64,000 nucleotides of DNA from Microbacterium sp. C7(2022) (GCF_028823665.1 NZ_JAPEHV010000001.1:186001-250000); one strand, 5' to 3'; positions 33,645 through 43,949 are shown, numbered from the stretch's first letter. The notes: generated from the letters alone by a model not told the origin. Program-made: numbers and translations.

Positions 33645-36600
33645 TCACGCCTGGGCGCGTTTCGCGACTCCGGTGGGGCGGCGCTTGCGGGCGATCAGCA
33701 TCGTGCCGACGGCGAGAGCGAACGCGCCCATCAGCGCGATGGCCCACGGCGCCTGCGCGCCGGTGATCGGCAACTGACCGGGCGCCACGACCGTCACGGC
33801 GACGCTGATCGGATCGAGGTCACCCGACGTCAGAACCAGGGTGTGCTCACCGAGTGGCAGGTCGGCGGGAATCGCGACATCGAATGACACCGATCCCGCC
33901 GCATCGGCCGCGGGGATCCCCTCCACCACGATCGGGTCGCTGAACAGCGTGGCACCCACCTGCTGACCGGGTCCGAGTCCCGTCAGTCGCACAGGCAGAA
34001 CGCCGCCCTGCTCGACGGTGCCCGAGCCGATGTCCACCGTCGCCCATGACGCGCCGGGCTCTGTCGGATCGGTCGGATCGGTCGGGTCGGTCGGGCCCGT
34101 GGGATCCGTGGGATCGGTCGGGTCCGTGGGATCGGTGGGCCCGCCATCTTGTTCCGATACCAGCTGCGCCACGCCCCAGCGCGCGGTGGACTGATAGCCG
34201 GCACCGGTCGGGTCCGCCCAGTTCCGGATGCCGAGTCGCGCGCCGTCCGCGGCGTCGTTCACCTGGAAGTCGACGCCGTGGAACGACCCCTCGCCGCCGT
34301 ACTCGAGGAGGCTGATCGCCGCCTCGACCACGTACCCGGTGTCGGTCACCGACGTCGCGCTCTCGACACGAGCCCGCTGGAACGCTTCGTCTCCGGTGCC
34401 GAAGGACACCACGTTATCGGCGCTGATGCGCAGCTGCATGTCGTCGTATCGGTACGAGCCGTCCTTCACGTTGCCGGGATCGACATAGATCTCCACGGAG
34501 TCCTGAATCCACGGATCCGACCCCGTCACGTCGATGACGTCGTCGGCGACCTCCAGCAGCACGTAGAGGGTGTTTTCACGCCAGAGCGTGCGCACCTCGG
34601 CGCCCGCCGTCGACGTTCCCTGCACCTGCTTGTCGGTCGACACAGCGCCGGCGTCGGCCCACGCATCGTCGATGTCGCCGTCGATGGCGGGCGCGGCATC
34701 CGTACGCGCCACCTCCGTGTACGACAGCGGTTCGACGAGCGTGAGCGTGCCCAGTGCGCCGGGCGAGTTCCACCCGGTGACCGCGCCGTCGCGGTCGATC
34801 GACACGTCGAACGAGACGGTGTCCGAGGATGCCGCGCCGTCCCATGGCACTTCGATCACCATCTCGACGCCGCCGTCGACGTCGCGAGAGACCGTTTCGA
34901 GATCACCTGAGCCCTCGGGGTCGACCGAGAAAGTGTCGTCGTCGACGGTCAGATTCACCGCGTCGGGGCGCGTGTCGGCCACGCGTACGAAGACGGTCAG
35001 GTGACCCGGCGACCAGCGCAGCTGGAACGCGGCATCGTCATCGATGGTGTGCAGCGGAAGCTGGCTCCACTCGACCAGGTCGAGGGCGTCGGCGTCGAGT
35101 GCGATGTCGGCCTGGAACACGTTGGCCGTCCGCAACCGGTCCGGCAGGCCGGCGTCGACGATGCCGTCATAGGCGGACTTGGCTTGATACGCGTCGTCGA
35201 ACACGAGCGGGGCGCCGTTGTCGGCGCGCCAGCTGCGCCCGTCCGTGAGTCCCCACACCGTCACCGAGAAGATGTCGGCGGCGTGCTCGCGGAAGACCCG
35301 GAATGCGTCGCGGTAGTAGTAGCCCTGCTCCACGAGCTTCGCCTGCGTCACCGGGGTGCCGGTCGTCACGTCGAGTTCGGTGACCGCCTGCGTCAGGCCG
35401 AGGCCCTGGAAGCGCTGGATCGCCGTGTCGAGCGCCGACACCGGCATCGCCAGGTTGACGTGGAACTGGTGGCCGACTCCGTCGATCGGTACGTCGCGCT
35501 CGAGCATCCTCTCGACCAGAGCGAGGTAGCGGTTCTGCTTGCCTCCCTGCTCAGTGTTGTAGTCGTTGATGAACAGCGTTACCGGTCGGCCCGCGCCGGG
35601 CGCGGCGTAGGTGTCGTTGAAGGCCTCGTCCGCGTACTCGAATGCCAGGTCGATGAACTCCTCGCCGAGGATCCGGTACCACTCGCTGCGCCTCAGACCG
35701 TCCGCGAAGTCGCCGCTGTCGGAGACCACCTCATTCACGACGTCGAAGGCCGTGAGGGGGTTCGTGTTGCTGCCGAACAGGCCCCAGTCGTCGGAGAGGT
35801 ACTCCGCGACGTCGAAGATGTGCGTCCGCATGCGCTCGCGCAGGATCTGCTGATCGGCCTCACTCGTGGTGAGCGGGTCGCCCGCGGCATCCTGGAAGAA
35901 CCACGCCGGAGTCTGGCTGTGCCAGACCAGGACGTGACCGTAGACGTTCAGGTCGTTTTCGGCGGCGAAGTCCATGATCGCGGTGGCGTCGGCGGCGGGC
36001 TGGAAGTCTCCGGCCGCGGTGTACCACGCCTCGGGCTTCATGTGGTTCTCGGCCGTCACCTGATCGAAGTGGCGCAGAAGCAGTTCGGATGCCGATCCCT
36101 GCGTCTCACGGCTGTCGATGGCGACCCCGACGGGGAAGTCGGCGGTGTCCTTGATGGGCAGGATGTCTTCGATGACGGCGGGCTCGGGGGTGCGCACCAC
36201 GATGTCGTCGATGTACAACGGCGAGGTGTTCGTCCCGTTGTAGTTCGTCTCGAAGTAGAGCAGTGCGCTGTCGGCCGCCCCCATCTGGAACGTCGAGGTC
36301 ACCTCGACCCATTCGCTGTTCGACATCTCCGAGAACTGCGCGAGGGTGCTGTACGTCGTGGCGCCGTCAACGGTGCGTGCCATGCTCAGCCACACCGCAT
36401 CGGTCGGCTGCTCGTCGGCGAAGCGCACCCAGGCGGTCAGCTCGTAGGTCTCGCCGGGCACCAGCACGCCGGTCACGTCCACGCCGATGCCGCTGCCCTG
36501 CGACGTGCGATCCGAGACCAGGGCGGACTGCGCTCCGCCGTGGGCCTGCGCAGTCGAGATGGTCACCGTCGGATCGCCCGTGCCGTCGGAGCGCGCGCTC

Positions 36601-38324
36601 CATCCGTCCAGGCCGTCCTCGAAGTCGGTGCTGATCAGCACCTTGCCTGCCGCAGTCGGTGTTCCGACCGGCAGTGTGAACGTCCAGCCGTCGGCAAGGC
36701 GCTCGTCGACCACGGTGCGTACCGCCGCGAGGGTGCCCGATCGGTCGCCGCCACCGTCGTGTGCGAGCACGATCTCGCCCGGCGTGATCGCCGCACGCAG
36801 GTTGGCCGTGAGTGTGGGCACGTCCTGGGTGGCCCAGTCGTTGATGGTGTTGATCACGGCGAGGGGCTGCATGCCCAGGCTGACCGCGACCGAAGGGGTT
36901 ACGCCCCAGCTGCCGTTGGGGGCGCGCCAGAACGGGACGGCCGCGTTCGGGTCGCCGAGCGCCGTGCGGATGATCCGCAGGTTCTCGATCATGTCGGCTT
37001 CCACCTGCTCGGCCGACATCGACCCCATGTCACCGTAGCCTGTCGAGTGATTGCACAAGACGTGTCCCTCGGCGACGATGCGACGCAGGATGTCCGCACC
37101 GCCGGGTGCGGTGATGTTCTGCCCGATCACGCAGAACACCGCGGTGATGTCGTTCTCGGCGAGGTAGTCGAGCAGAGCGGGCGTGGTGCCGGGGTTGGGG
37201 CCGTCGTCGAACGTCAGCGCGGCGACATCACCCGTGCCCTGTGCCGCGGCGACCGGCGTGGTGGTGGGGTTCACTGCTCCTCCGGGAACGACATCGGGGT
37301 TGGTCGGGGTTTCGCCGCCGTCTTCGGGGCCGAGGATGGTCACGTCATCGAGGAGAAGGTCGACATTTGCGGCAGCCGCCTCGATGTAGAGCGTGGTGAT
37401 GGGCGTTTCTGCGGCGCTGGTGACCGTGCCGGTCAGCTCGACCCACTCGGCGCCGACCGTGGTCCGCGTGCCCACCCAGGGGTATTCGTTCGATGCTCCG
37501 GGTTGGTTGACACCGAGGTTGACCCCGACGGGGGTTGCCGCAGGGTCGGCGAGGCGCACCCACGCGCTGATCGAGTAGGGGGTGCCTTCGTCGAAGAGGG
37601 ACGAGACATCGAGGGATGCTCCGCTCCAGGCGTTCGCACGGTCGGTGATCGCCAGACTCCAGACGCCCGAGTGCGCAGCGGCATCCATGCGGGCGACGGT
37701 CGCTCCGCGACCGGCCCAAGAAGCGACCTCGGTCTCGAAGTCGCTCTCCAGCACGACCGTTGGGCCGGCCGGCTCGGACGACTCCGTCGTGATCAGGACG
37801 TCGTCGATGAGGTACGAGTACGGGGCAGCGGGCGTGAGTTCGCTGGTCCCGATGTAGACGTTCGAATCGTCGGCGTCGGCGGTTCGGGTGCCCGAGATTG
37901 TCGTCCAGGCGGTCTTCGTGATGGTCGCGTTGCTCCCGTCGACCCAGTGGAAGCCGTCCTTCACGATGAACCGCGCCTCGGTGCTCTCGGCGGGGGCGTC
38001 GTCGGCGAGTCGCACGCGTGCCGAGAACGAGTACTCCTCACCTTCGGTGAACAGTCCGAGCGAGCTTTCGATGCCCACGAAGTCCGCGTCGCGGTCGTTC
38101 ACGCGCAGCACCGTGTTGGCGGCATCGTCGGGGTCGGCGACGTACGAGAGCGTGTCGATTCCGCCGCCGCTCTGCGTCCAGTCGCCGATGCTGGAGTCGT
38201 TGAAGTCCACCGCTGTGACAGTGGTGGGTGCGGCAGTGGCCGCTGTGGGAATGAGGGGGGCGAGCACCATCGCTCCCGCCGTGGCGACGGCGAAGAGGGT
38301 GGTGCGGACACGGCGTTGCGTCAC
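33645..38324 (-). CDS. Wall-anchored polysaccharide deacetylase / GH10 xylanase
   Basis: 1559 aa secreted modular enzyme. Order: signal peptide (1 to about 32); two CBM4/9-type jelly rolls (to about 345); CE4 polysaccharide deacetylase (TFDDGPNPG with Asp373/374, HVLCNHSTG, WRAPNGSW); another CBM; GH10 xylanase with acid/base Glu865 (VVNEVV) and nucleophile Glu983 (TELDV); two CBM9-like domains; a TDP-rich linker (about 1395-1422); an Ig-like domain; LPITG at 1518-1522, a hydrophobic helix and a basic tail, a complete sortase signal. It would remove acetyl groups and cut xylan at the cell surface. Start GTG 38324 has AGGAG 6 nt upstream; the longer frame has no such site. Confidence 0.93.
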   Translation of the reverse strand: MTQRRVRTTLFAVATAGAMVLAPLIPTAATAAPTTVTAVDFNDSSIGDWTQSGGGIDTLSYVADPDDAANTVLRVNDRDADFVGIESSLGLFTEGEEYSFSARVRLADDAPAESTEARFIVKDGFHWVDGSNATITKTAWTTISGTRTADADDSNVYIGTSELTPAAPYSYLIDDVLITTESSEPAGPTVVLESDFETEVASWAGRGATVARMDAAAHSGVWSLAITDRANAWSGASLDVSSLFDEGTPYSISAWVRLADPAATPVGVNLGVNQPGASNEYPWVGTRTTVGAEWVELTGTVTSAAETPITTLYIEAAAANVDLLLDDVTILGPEDGGETPTNPDVVPGGAVNPTTTPVAAAQGTGDVAALTFDDGPNPGTTPALLDYLAENDITAVFCVIGQNITAPGGADILRRIVAEGHVLCNHSTGYGDMGSMSAEQVEADMIENLRIIRTALGDPNAAVPFWRAPNGSWGVTPSVAVSLGMQPLAVINTINDWATQDVPTLTANLRAAITPGEIVLAHDGGGDRSGTLAAVRTVVDERLADGWTFTLPVGTPTAAGKVLISTDFEDGLDGWSARSDGTGDPTVTISTAQAHGGAQSALVSDRTSQGSGIGVDVTGVLVPGETYELTAWVRFADEQPTDAVWLSMARTVDGATTYSTLAQFSEMSNSEWVEVTSTFQMGAADSALLYFETNYNGTNTSPLYIDDIVVRTPEPAVIEDILPIKDTADFPVGVAIDSRETQGSASELLLRHFDQVTAENHMKPEAWYTAAGDFQPAADATAIMDFAAENDLNVYGHVLVWHSQTPAWFFQDAAGDPLTTSEADQQILRERMRTHIFDVAEYLSDDWGLFGSNTNPLTAFDVVNEVVSDSGDFADGLRRSEWYRILGEEFIDLAFEYADEAFNDTYAAPGAGRPVTLFINDYNTEQGGKQNRYLALVERMLERDVPIDGVGHQFHVNLAMPVSALDTAIQRFQGLGLTQAVTELDVTTGTPVTQAKLVEQGYYYRDAFRVFREHAADIFSVTVWGLTDGRSWRADNGAPLVFDDAYQAKSAYDGIVDAGLPDRLRTANVFQADIALDADALDLVEWSQLPLHTIDDDAAFQLRWSPGHLTVFVRVADTRPDAVNLTVDDDTFSVDPEGSGDLETVSRDVDGGVEMVIEVPWDGAASSDTVSFDVSIDRDGAVTGWNSPGALGTLTLVEPLSYTEVARTDAAPAIDGDIDDAWADAGAVSTDKQVQGTSTAGAEVRTLWRENTLYVLLEVADDVIDVTGSDPWIQDSVEIYVDPGNVKDGSYRYDDMQLRISADNVVSFGTGDEAFQRARVESATSVTDTGYVVEAAISLLEYGGEGSFHGVDFQVNDAADGARLGIRNWADPTGAGYQSTARWGVAQLVSEQDGGPTDPTDPTDPTDPTGPTDPTDPTDPTEPGASWATVDIGSGTVEQGGVLPVRLTGLGPGQQVGATLFSDPIVVEGIPAADAAGSVSFDVAIPADLPLGEHTLVLTSGDLDPISVAVTVVAPGQLPITGAQAPWAIALMGAFALAVGTMLIARKRRPTGVAKRAQA
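34058..34141. repeat. In-gene repeat encoding the TDP linker
   Basis: Degenerate GGATCGGTC / GGATCCGTG units in the xylanase gene encode Thr-Asp-Pro repeats. Coding linker repeat between the second CBM9-like domain and the Ig-like domain. Confidence 0.8.
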
Positions 38325-38421
38325 GCTGCGCTCCTTTGCGCTGGGGAAGGTGACCGATTTGTGGTCTTCGCAAACTAATCCCGCATGAGCCCAGCGCGGC
38401 ATGACCGTTACGTAAGCGTTA

Positions 38422-38443
38422 CGAAACTACCGCGGAAGTTTCG
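38422..38443. promoter_or_regulatory. Operator upstream of xylanase gene
   Basis: Arms CGAAACT (38422-38428) and AGTTTCG (38437-38443) 98-120 nt before the xylanase start. CGAAACT recurs at about 39520 in the LacI-xylA divergent region and resembles the operator at 31207. Probably bound by the LacI encoded just upstream. Confidence 0.55.
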
Positions 38444-38493
38444 GGAGATGACGCGGCAGCCTGACTCTCTGAGGTGCGGGCGCTGAGGCGAGG

Positions 38494-39501
38494 TCAGCGG
38501 CGCGGCGGCGCGGTGCTCTCGCGCACGACGAGGTGCGTCGCGAGATCCATCCGCGGAGTGTCGACGGTCGATCCGCTTGCGAGCCTGAGTGCCAGGCGCG
38601 CGGCCTCTTCGCCCATCCGCTTCAGCGGCTGGTGCACTGTCGTGAGCTGTGGGCTCATCCACCGCGACAGCGCGATGTCGTCATAGCCGACCACCGAAAG
38701 GTCGTCGGGAACGCGCAGCCCCGCCGCCGTCCCTGCGGCGATCGCCCCGAGGGCCTGCAGATCGCTCCCCGCGAAGATCGCCGTCGGAGGATCTGCGAGG
38801 GCGAGCAAGTCGCGGGCGTGTCGCTCGCCGCCGGTGGTGTGGAAGTCGCCGAATCGGATCAGGGACGGATCGATCTCGATGCCGGCGGCGTTCATCGCGG
38901 AACGATAGCCGTCGACGCGGGCAAGGGAGCACATCATGTCTTCGGGCCCGGTGATCGCCGCGATCCGTCGATGTCCGAGGTCGATCAGGTGGCGCGTCGC
39001 CATGAGTCCGCCCGACCAGTTCGCTGAGCCGACCGACGGCACATCCGGGGAAGGGTCGCCGGCGGGGTCGACGATCACGAACGGGATGCTGCGCGAGCGC
39101 AGCTTCTCTCGAAACCCCTCGGTGATGTCAGAGAAGACCAGCACGACGCCGGTGGGTCTGCGCCGAAGCACTCCGTCGACCCAGTCTGCCGCCGGCGCAT
39201 GGCGATCGCCGCTCACGGTGAGGACTACCGACAGTCCAGCCGCGTGGGCTACCTGCTCCACGCCTTCGATGACCTCCATCGACCAGCTGGGCTCGAGTTC
39301 ATGGAACACCAATTCGATGTACTCGCTGTGCTGTGACGCGGTGCGCCGCTTGTAGCCGTGCTGCGCCAGGTGTTCCTCCAGGCGCGCGCGTGTGGAGGAC
39401 GAGACGTCGGGTCGCCCGTTGAGCACCTTCGACACCGTCGCGAGCGAGACGCCCGCCTCGGCGGCGATGTCTGCGAGCGTCACGCGTGCGGTATCGGCCA
39501 T
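38494..39501 (-). CDS. LacI-family regulator of xylanase/xylose genes
   Basis: 335 aa. [24 protein letters not shown]. Effector domain with a conserved [21 protein letters not shown] hinge. It lies directly upstream of the xylanase gene on the same strand and is divergent from xylA, so it is placed to control both. ATG 39501 is leaderless-type. Confidence 0.92.
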   Translation of the reverse strand: MADTARVTLADIAAEAGVSLATVSKVLNGRPDVSSSTRARLEEHLAQHGYKRRTASQHSEYIELVFHELEPSWSMEVIEGVEQVAHAAGLSVVLTVSGDRHAPAADWVDGVLRRRPTGVVLVFSDITEGFREKLRSRSIPFVIVDPAGDPSPDVPSVGSANWSGGLMATRHLIDLGHRRIAAITGPEDMMCSLARVDGYRSAMNAAGIEIDPSLIRFGDFHTTGGERHARDLLALADPPTAIFAGSDLQALGAIAAGTAAGLRVPDDLSVVGYDDIALSRWMSPQLTTVHQPLKRMGEEAARLALRLASGSTVDTPRMDLATHLVVRESTAPPRR

Positions 39502-39513
39502 GCACGCATGCTA
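39502..39513 (-). promoter_or_regulatory. Leaderless -10 box for LacI gene
   Basis: TAGCAT on the minus strand (39508-39513), 6 nt before ATG 39501. A CGAAACT half-site lies just beyond, at about 39520. Confidence 0.5.
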
Positions 39514-39572
39514 GCGCTTCGAAACTATCGGGGAGGTGTGGCAGGGGGTGGACGGCGCGGCGCTCGTGGTAT

Positions 39573-39593
39573 AGGTTGTCTTCAGCAACAATT
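39573..39593. promoter_or_regulatory. Possible ROK/XylR site before xylA
   Basis: The segment AGGTTGTCTTCAGCAACAAT has TTGT...ACAA symmetry, like the TTGTTGAAGCAACAAA-type operators of ROK xylose repressors in other bacteria. It is 17-37 nt before the xylA ATG. Weak match. Confidence 0.35.
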
Positions 39594-39609
39594 ACCGCGA
39601 AGGAGCGTC

Positions 39610-40797
39610 ATGCCCACCCCCACGCCCGCCGACAAGTTCACCTTCGGCCTCTGGACCATCGGCTACAACGGGACCGATCCGTTCGGTGGCCCGACGCGTC
39701 AGCCACTCGACGTCGTTCACGCGGTCGAGAAGCTCGCCGAGCTCGGCGCCTACGGCCTGACCTTCCACGACGATGACCTCTTCGCCTTCGGCTCGACCGA
39801 CGCCGAGCGTCAGACGCAGATCGACCGCCTGAAGGGTGCGCTCGAGGCGACGGGCCTCAAGACCCCGATGGTCACGACCAATCTCTTCTCCGCGCCGGTC
39901 TTCAAGGACGGCGGATTCACGTCGAACGACCGCGATGTGCGCCGGTTCGCCTTGCGCAAAGTGCTGCGCAACATCGACCTCGCTGCCGAGCTCGGCGCCG
40001 AGACTTTCGTGATGTGGGGCGGCCGCGAGGGTGCCGAATATGACGCCGCCAAGGATGTGCGCCAGGCTCTTGAGCGCTACCGCGAGGCCGTGAACCTGCT
40101 GGGCGACTACGTGACCGACAAGGGCTACGGCATCCGATTCGCGATCGAGCCCAAGCCCAACGAGCCCCGCGGCGACATCCTGCTGCCGACGGTCGGCCAC
40201 GCGCTGGCCTTCATTGACTCGCTCGAGCGCCCCGAGCTGGTGGGCCTGAACCCCGAAGTCGGACACGAGCAGATGGCGGGCCTCAACTTCGCCGCCGGCA
40301 TCGCCCAGGCGCTGTACCACGGCAAGCTCTTCCACATCGACATGAACGGTCAGCGTGGCATCAAGTACGACCAGGACCTCGTATTCGGCCACGGCGACCT
40401 GCACAACGCGTTCGCGCTGGTTGATCTTCTCGAGAACGGCGGCCCGAACGGCGGCCCGTCCTACGACGGCCCGCGCCACTTCGACTACAAGCCGAGCCGC
40501 ACCGAAGACGAGACCGGCGTGTGGGACTCGGCTGCCGCCAACATGCGCACGTACCTGTTGCTGAAGGAGCGCGCCGCGGCGTTCCGCGCCGACCCCGAGG
40601 TGCAGGAGGCACTCGAGGCAGCGAAGGTGTTCGAGCTCGCGCAGCCGACGCTCGGCGAGGGAGAGTCGTACGACGATCTGCTGGCCGACCGCTCGGCGTA
40701 CGAGGACTTCGACCCCTCGGCGTACCTGGGCGGCAAGGGCTTCGGCTTCGTACGTCTGCAGCAGCTCGCCACCGAGCACCTCATGGGCGCGCGCTAA
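39610..40797 (+). CDS. xylA: Xylose isomerase
   Basis: 395 aa, isomerises D-xylose to D-xylulose. Catalytic His53 (TFHDDDL), the metal-binding [10 protein letters not shown] segment and MWGGREG are all present. Length matches the short (class I) isomerases of actinobacteria. AAGGAG ribosome site 5 nt before the ATG. Followed after 111 nt by xylB. Confidence 0.97.
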   Translation: MPTPTPADKFTFGLWTIGYNGTDPFGGPTRQPLDVVHAVEKLAELGAYGLTFHDDDLFAFGSTDAERQTQIDRLKGALEATGLKTPMVTTNLFSAPVFKDGGFTSNDRDVRRFALRKVLRNIDLAAELGAETFVMWGGREGAEYDAAKDVRQALERYREAVNLLGDYVTDKGYGIRFAIEPKPNEPRGDILLPTVGHALAFIDSLERPELVGLNPEVGHEQMAGLNFAAGIAQALYHGKLFHIDMNGQRGIKYDQDLVFGHGDLHNAFALVDLLENGGPNGGPSYDGPRHFDYKPSRTEDETGVWDSAAANMRTYLLLKERAAAFRADPEVQEALEAAKVFELAQPTLGEGESYDDLLADRSAYEDFDPSAYLGGKGFGFVRLQQLATEHLMGAR

Positions 40798-40815
40798 TCC
40801 GACCCCCGGCTGGTC

Positions 40816-40880
40816 GAGACACGCTCGTCGCGCTGAGACATCGTGCCTGCCACGGTGTCTCAGCGCACGGGGCGTGTCTC
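40816..40880. repeat. Nested inverted repeat between xylA and xylB
   Basis: Outer arms GAGACACG (40816-40823) and CGTGTCTC (40873-40880); inner arms GCGCTGAGACA (40830-40840) and TGTCTCAGCGC (40856-40866), both perfect. Transcribed in the xylA-xylB spacer it would fold into a two-tier stem-loop. It may also be a REP-like intergenic element. Confidence 0.75.
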
Positions 40881-40908
40881 ATCGAACGAAGAACGAAACG
40901 GAGCCGTC

Positions 40909-42216
40909 ATGGCGCTGGTGATGGGGGTCGACTCGTCGACCCAGTCGTGCAAAGTCGTGATCACGGATGCCGATAGTGGGCAGATCGTGCGCCAGGGGCG
41001 CGCCGGGCACCCGGACGGCACCAGCGTCGACCCCGAGGCCTGGTGGCAGGCGCTGCAGTCCGCCATCACCGAGGCGGGCGGCATCGATGACGTCGAGGCG
41101 TGGGCGATCGGCGGGCAGCAGCATGGCATGGTCGCGCTCGACGCCGAGGGTCGCGTGGTGCGTGACGCGTTGCTGTGGAATGACACTCGCTCGGCCGCAG
41201 CGGCCACGGACCTGATCGCCGAGTACGGCGCGGACGCGCTCGCCGAGCGCACCGGGCTGGTGCCCGTGGCATCCTTCACGATCACAAAGCTGCGCTGGCT
41301 GCGCGACTTCGAGCCCGACAACGCTGCGCGCGTCGCGGTGGTCGCGTTGCCGCACGACTGGCTGACCTGGCGCTTGCGCGGCTACGGCCCGGCCGACACG
41401 AGCGCTCTCGGTCCGGCGATCGATGAGCTCGTCACCGATCGCTCCGACGCGTCGGGCACCGGCTACTGGAACCCGGCGACGGGGGAGTACGACCGCGAAC
41501 TGTTTGCGTCCGCACTCGGGCGCGACGCGGTGCTCCCGCGCGTGCTTGGGCCTGAGGAATGGGTGACGGATGCCGCTGGCCGCCGCGTCGGACCGGGAGC
41601 CGGCGACAACGCCGGCGCGGCACTCGGCCTCGGTGCAGGCCCCGGCGACGTCGTCGTGTCGATCGGGACGAGCGGCACGGTCTTCGCCGTGAGCGAGACC
41701 CGCACGATCGATCCCACGGGGACGGTCGCCGGCTTCGCCGACTGCACGGGGCGCTTCCTGCCGTTGGTCGCGACCCTCAACGCTGCGCGCGTCCTCGACG
41801 CGATTGCGCGTCTGCTCGGCGTGGAGCATGACGAGCTCGCCACACTCGCGCTCGCGGCCGAAACCGGCGCTGGCGGACTGTCGCTCGTGCCCTATTTCGA
41901 GGGGGAGCGCACGCCGAACCTTCCCGACGCGACGGCGTCACTGCTCGGCATGACTCTCGCTTCCACGACTCGGGAGAACCTCGCGCGTGCGGCTGTCGAG
42001 GGGATGCTGTCGGGCATGGGAGCCGGACTCGAGGCGCTTCGCGGTCTGGGTGTGCCGCTCGAGCGAGCGCTTCTCATCGGCGGGGCCGCGCAGTCTGCGG
42101 CCGTGCGCGAGATCGCGCCGCAGGTGCTGGGCCTGCCAGTTGAGGTGCCCGAGCCGGGGGAGTACGTTGCCCGAGGGGCGGCGCGGCAGGCGGTGAGCGT
42201 GCTCCGCGCGGATTGA
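40909..42216 (+). CDS. xylB: Xylulokinase
   Basis: 435 aa FGGY-family kinase producing D-xylulose 5-phosphate. N-terminal ATPase motif [17 protein letters not shown], substrate motif [18 protein letters not shown] and the C-terminal [12 protein letters not shown] adenine loop. GGAG ribosome site. Works directly after xylA; the two may be one transcript interrupted by the stem-loop. Confidence 0.96.
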   Translation: MALVMGVDSSTQSCKVVITDADSGQIVRQGRAGHPDGTSVDPEAWWQALQSAITEAGGIDDVEAWAIGGQQHGMVALDAEGRVVRDALLWNDTRSAAAATDLIAEYGADALAERTGLVPVASFTITKLRWLRDFEPDNAARVAVVALPHDWLTWRLRGYGPADTSALGPAIDELVTDRSDASGTGYWNPATGEYDRELFASALGRDAVLPRVLGPEEWVTDAAGRRVGPGAGDNAGAALGLGAGPGDVVVSIGTSGTVFAVSETRTIDPTGTVAGFADCTGRFLPLVATLNAARVLDAIARLLGVEHDELATLALAAETGAGGLSLVPYFEGERTPNLPDATASLLGMTLASTTRENLARAAVEGMLSGMGAGLEALRGLGVPLERALLIGGAAQSAAVREIAPQVLGLPVEVPEPGEYVARGAARQAVSVLRAD

Positions 42217-42239
42217 CGCCGATAGAGCGACCGCAGCAA

Positions 42240-42259
42240 GCCTCGCGAAGCATCGAGGC
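42240..42259. terminator. Small hairpin after xylB
   Basis: Arms GCCTCG and CGAGGC with an 8-nt loop, 24 nt after the xylB stop. Weak terminator candidate. Confidence 0.35.
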
Positions 42260-42268
42260 ACGCGTGGG

Positions 42269-42280
42269 TAGTCTGGCGCC
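42269..42280 (+). promoter_or_regulatory. Leaderless -10 box for VIT1-like gene
   Basis: TAGTCT (42269-42274), 6 nt before GTG 42281. The block CTGGCGCCGTG is shared with the SLC13 promoter at 11246. Confidence 0.5.
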
Positions 42281-43009
42281 GTGACTGACGAGACCACGCC
42301 CGTTTCGGGCCATGCCGGCGAACCGCACAACGCGGGGCTCGCGCAACGCCTGAATTGGCTCCGCGCCGGTGTGCTGGGTGCGAACGATGGCATCGTGTCC
42401 ACGGCCGCCGTTGTCGTCGGCGTCGCGTCTGCGACATCCGACACCGCTCCCGTGCTGCTCGCTGGCTCGGCAGCACTCGTCGGCGGGGCCATCTCGATGG
42501 CGCTCGGCGAGTACGTCTCCGTGTCTTCGCAGCGGGACACCGAAAAGGCGCTCATCGAAAAGGAGCGCCGCGAGCTTGACGAAGACCCCGAGGCAGAGCT
42601 GGCGGAATTGACTGCGCTGTACGAAGCGCAGGGACTCAGCCATGCCACCGCGACGACGGTGGCGCAGGAACTCACCGCGAAAGATCCGCTTAAGGCGCAC
42701 CTTGCCGTTGAGCTCAATATCGATCAGGACGACGTCGTGAGCCCTTGGCATGCGGCGTTTGCGTCGGCGATCGCGTTCACCGTGGGGGCGCTTCTGCCAA
42801 TGGCCACCATTCTGTTGGCACCGCACCCCGCGCGGATCTGGCTGACCTTCGTCGCTGTGCTCGTCGCTCTCGCCGCCACAGGGTTCGTCGCGGCCTGGAT
42901 CGGCGGCGCCAGCCGTGGGCGTGCGATCCTCCGCACGGTCATTGGCGGCGCGCTCGCGCTGGGCGCGACATTCCTTGTCGGCTCGCTGTTCGGTACGACC
43001 GTCGTCTGA
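42281..43009 (+). CDS. VIT1/CCC1-type metal transporter
   Basis: 242 aa, about five helices. ANDGIVSTAAVVVGV and GGAISMALGEYVSVSSQRD are the VIT1/CCC1 signatures for iron/manganese transport. The cytoplasmic metal-binding helix region (EKERRELDEDPEAELAELT) between helices 2 and 3 is intact and Glu-rich, as in plant VIT1. Likely exports excess Fe/Mn. Confidence 0.92.
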   Translation: MTDETTPVSGHAGEPHNAGLAQRLNWLRAGVLGANDGIVSTAAVVVGVASATSDTAPVLLAGSAALVGGAISMALGEYVSVSSQRDTEKALIEKERRELDEDPEAELAELTALYEAQGLSHATATTVAQELTAKDPLKAHLAVELNIDQDDVVSPWHAAFASAIAFTVGALLPMATILLAPHPARIWLTFVAVLVALAATGFVAAWIGGASRGRAILRTVIGGALALGATFLVGSLFGTTVV

Positions 43010-43070
43010 TGCGCGTAGAGAAGTTCCACCGGGTCTGACCGCGTCCGCGTGATCGAGCCAGCGACTGGGC

Positions 43071-43082
43071 CAGAATGAACCC
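43071..43082 (+). promoter_or_regulatory. Possible leaderless -10 box
   Basis: CAGAAT (43071-43076), 6 nt before ATG 43083; matches NANNNT. Confidence 0.3.
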
Positions 43083-43916
43083 ATGGCGGGTGATGACGAC
43101 CTCGACGCGGTGGCAGCAGAGCTCTACGCGCTGCCACCCGCCGAGTTCACGGCGGCTCGCAATGCCCGCGCACAGCGCGAAGCGCCGCCGCTTGCCCGCG
43201 CCATCCGGGCGCTGCGCAAACCAACGGTCGCGGCATTCGCGGTGAACCTGTTGACCCGTGACGGGCAGCTCAGCGAAGCCGTCGAGCTGTCGGCGGCGCT
43301 GCGCGAAGCCCAGGACGACCTCGACGCGGCAGAGCTGTCGCGCCTCGCGCCGCAGCGTCGTGCCCTCGTCGCCGCGCTCGCCGACAGTGCGGCGGGCCTC
43401 GCGACGGCGCAGGGGGTGTCGGTGAGTTCGGCCGCGCACGAGAGCATCCGCGCCACGATCAATGCGGCGGTGATGGATGCCGCGTCCGCCGCGGCTGTGC
43501 TCACCGCTCGTCTGGTGACGGGCCTCGATGCCGGGGGAGAGGTGCCCGCAGACGCCGTCGGCGGAACACTCCCCGGCGCCGCGCCGGCGCCGCCCGCAAC
43601 ACGCGACGATCTGGCCGCACGCCGCGCTCGCAAGGCAGCCGAGCGCGCGGCGCGCGAGAGCGAGCGTGCCGCGAACGAGGCAGAGCGGATCGAGCAGCGC
43701 CTCGACGAGCAGCGCGCGAAGGTGCAGGAACGCGTGGATCACCTGAACGAACGCGTCGACGACCTGCGCCGCGACCTCGAGCGGGTGCAGAGCGACGCGG
43801 CGGCCGCGGCATCCGATCTCTCCTCTCTCGAGAGCGACCTGCGGCAGGCGCGTGCGACAGCCGCCCGCGCACGAGCCGCCGCGGAGCGCGCCCGCACGAG
43901 CCTTGACGCCGACTAG
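43083..43916 (+). CDS. Coiled-coil protein of unknown function
   Basis: 277 aa, extremely Ala/Arg/Glu-rich. Residues about 1-150 are helical without repeats (LAAALADSAAGLATAQGV); after a Pro-Ala-rich hinge (about 160-180), residues 180-277 form a long charged coiled coil (ERIEQRLDEQRAKVQERVDH, LESDLRQARATAARARAAAE). No signal peptide or membrane helix. No family recognised; similar hypothetical proteins are common in Micrococcales. Confidence 0.75.
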   Translation: MAGDDDLDAVAAELYALPPAEFTAARNARAQREAPPLARAIRALRKPTVAAFAVNLLTRDGQLSEAVELSAALREAQDDLDAAELSRLAPQRRALVAALADSAAGLATAQGVSVSSAAHESIRATINAAVMDAASAAAVLTARLVTGLDAGGEVPADAVGGTLPGAAPAPPATRDDLAARRARKAAERAARESERAANEAERIEQRLDEQRAKVQERVDHLNERVDDLRRDLERVQSDAAAAASDLSSLESDLRQARATAARARAAAERARTSLDAD

Positions 43917-43949
43917 TGCAGCTCACAGGACTCTCGTAAGCGGGCGTCC

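Noticed and set aside
35001..38378. 1125-codon open frame on the plus strand
   Set aside because: It is antisense to the xylanase/deacetylase gene, whose domains, active sites, signal peptide and LPITG are unmistakable. Long antisense frames are a by-product of high GC.
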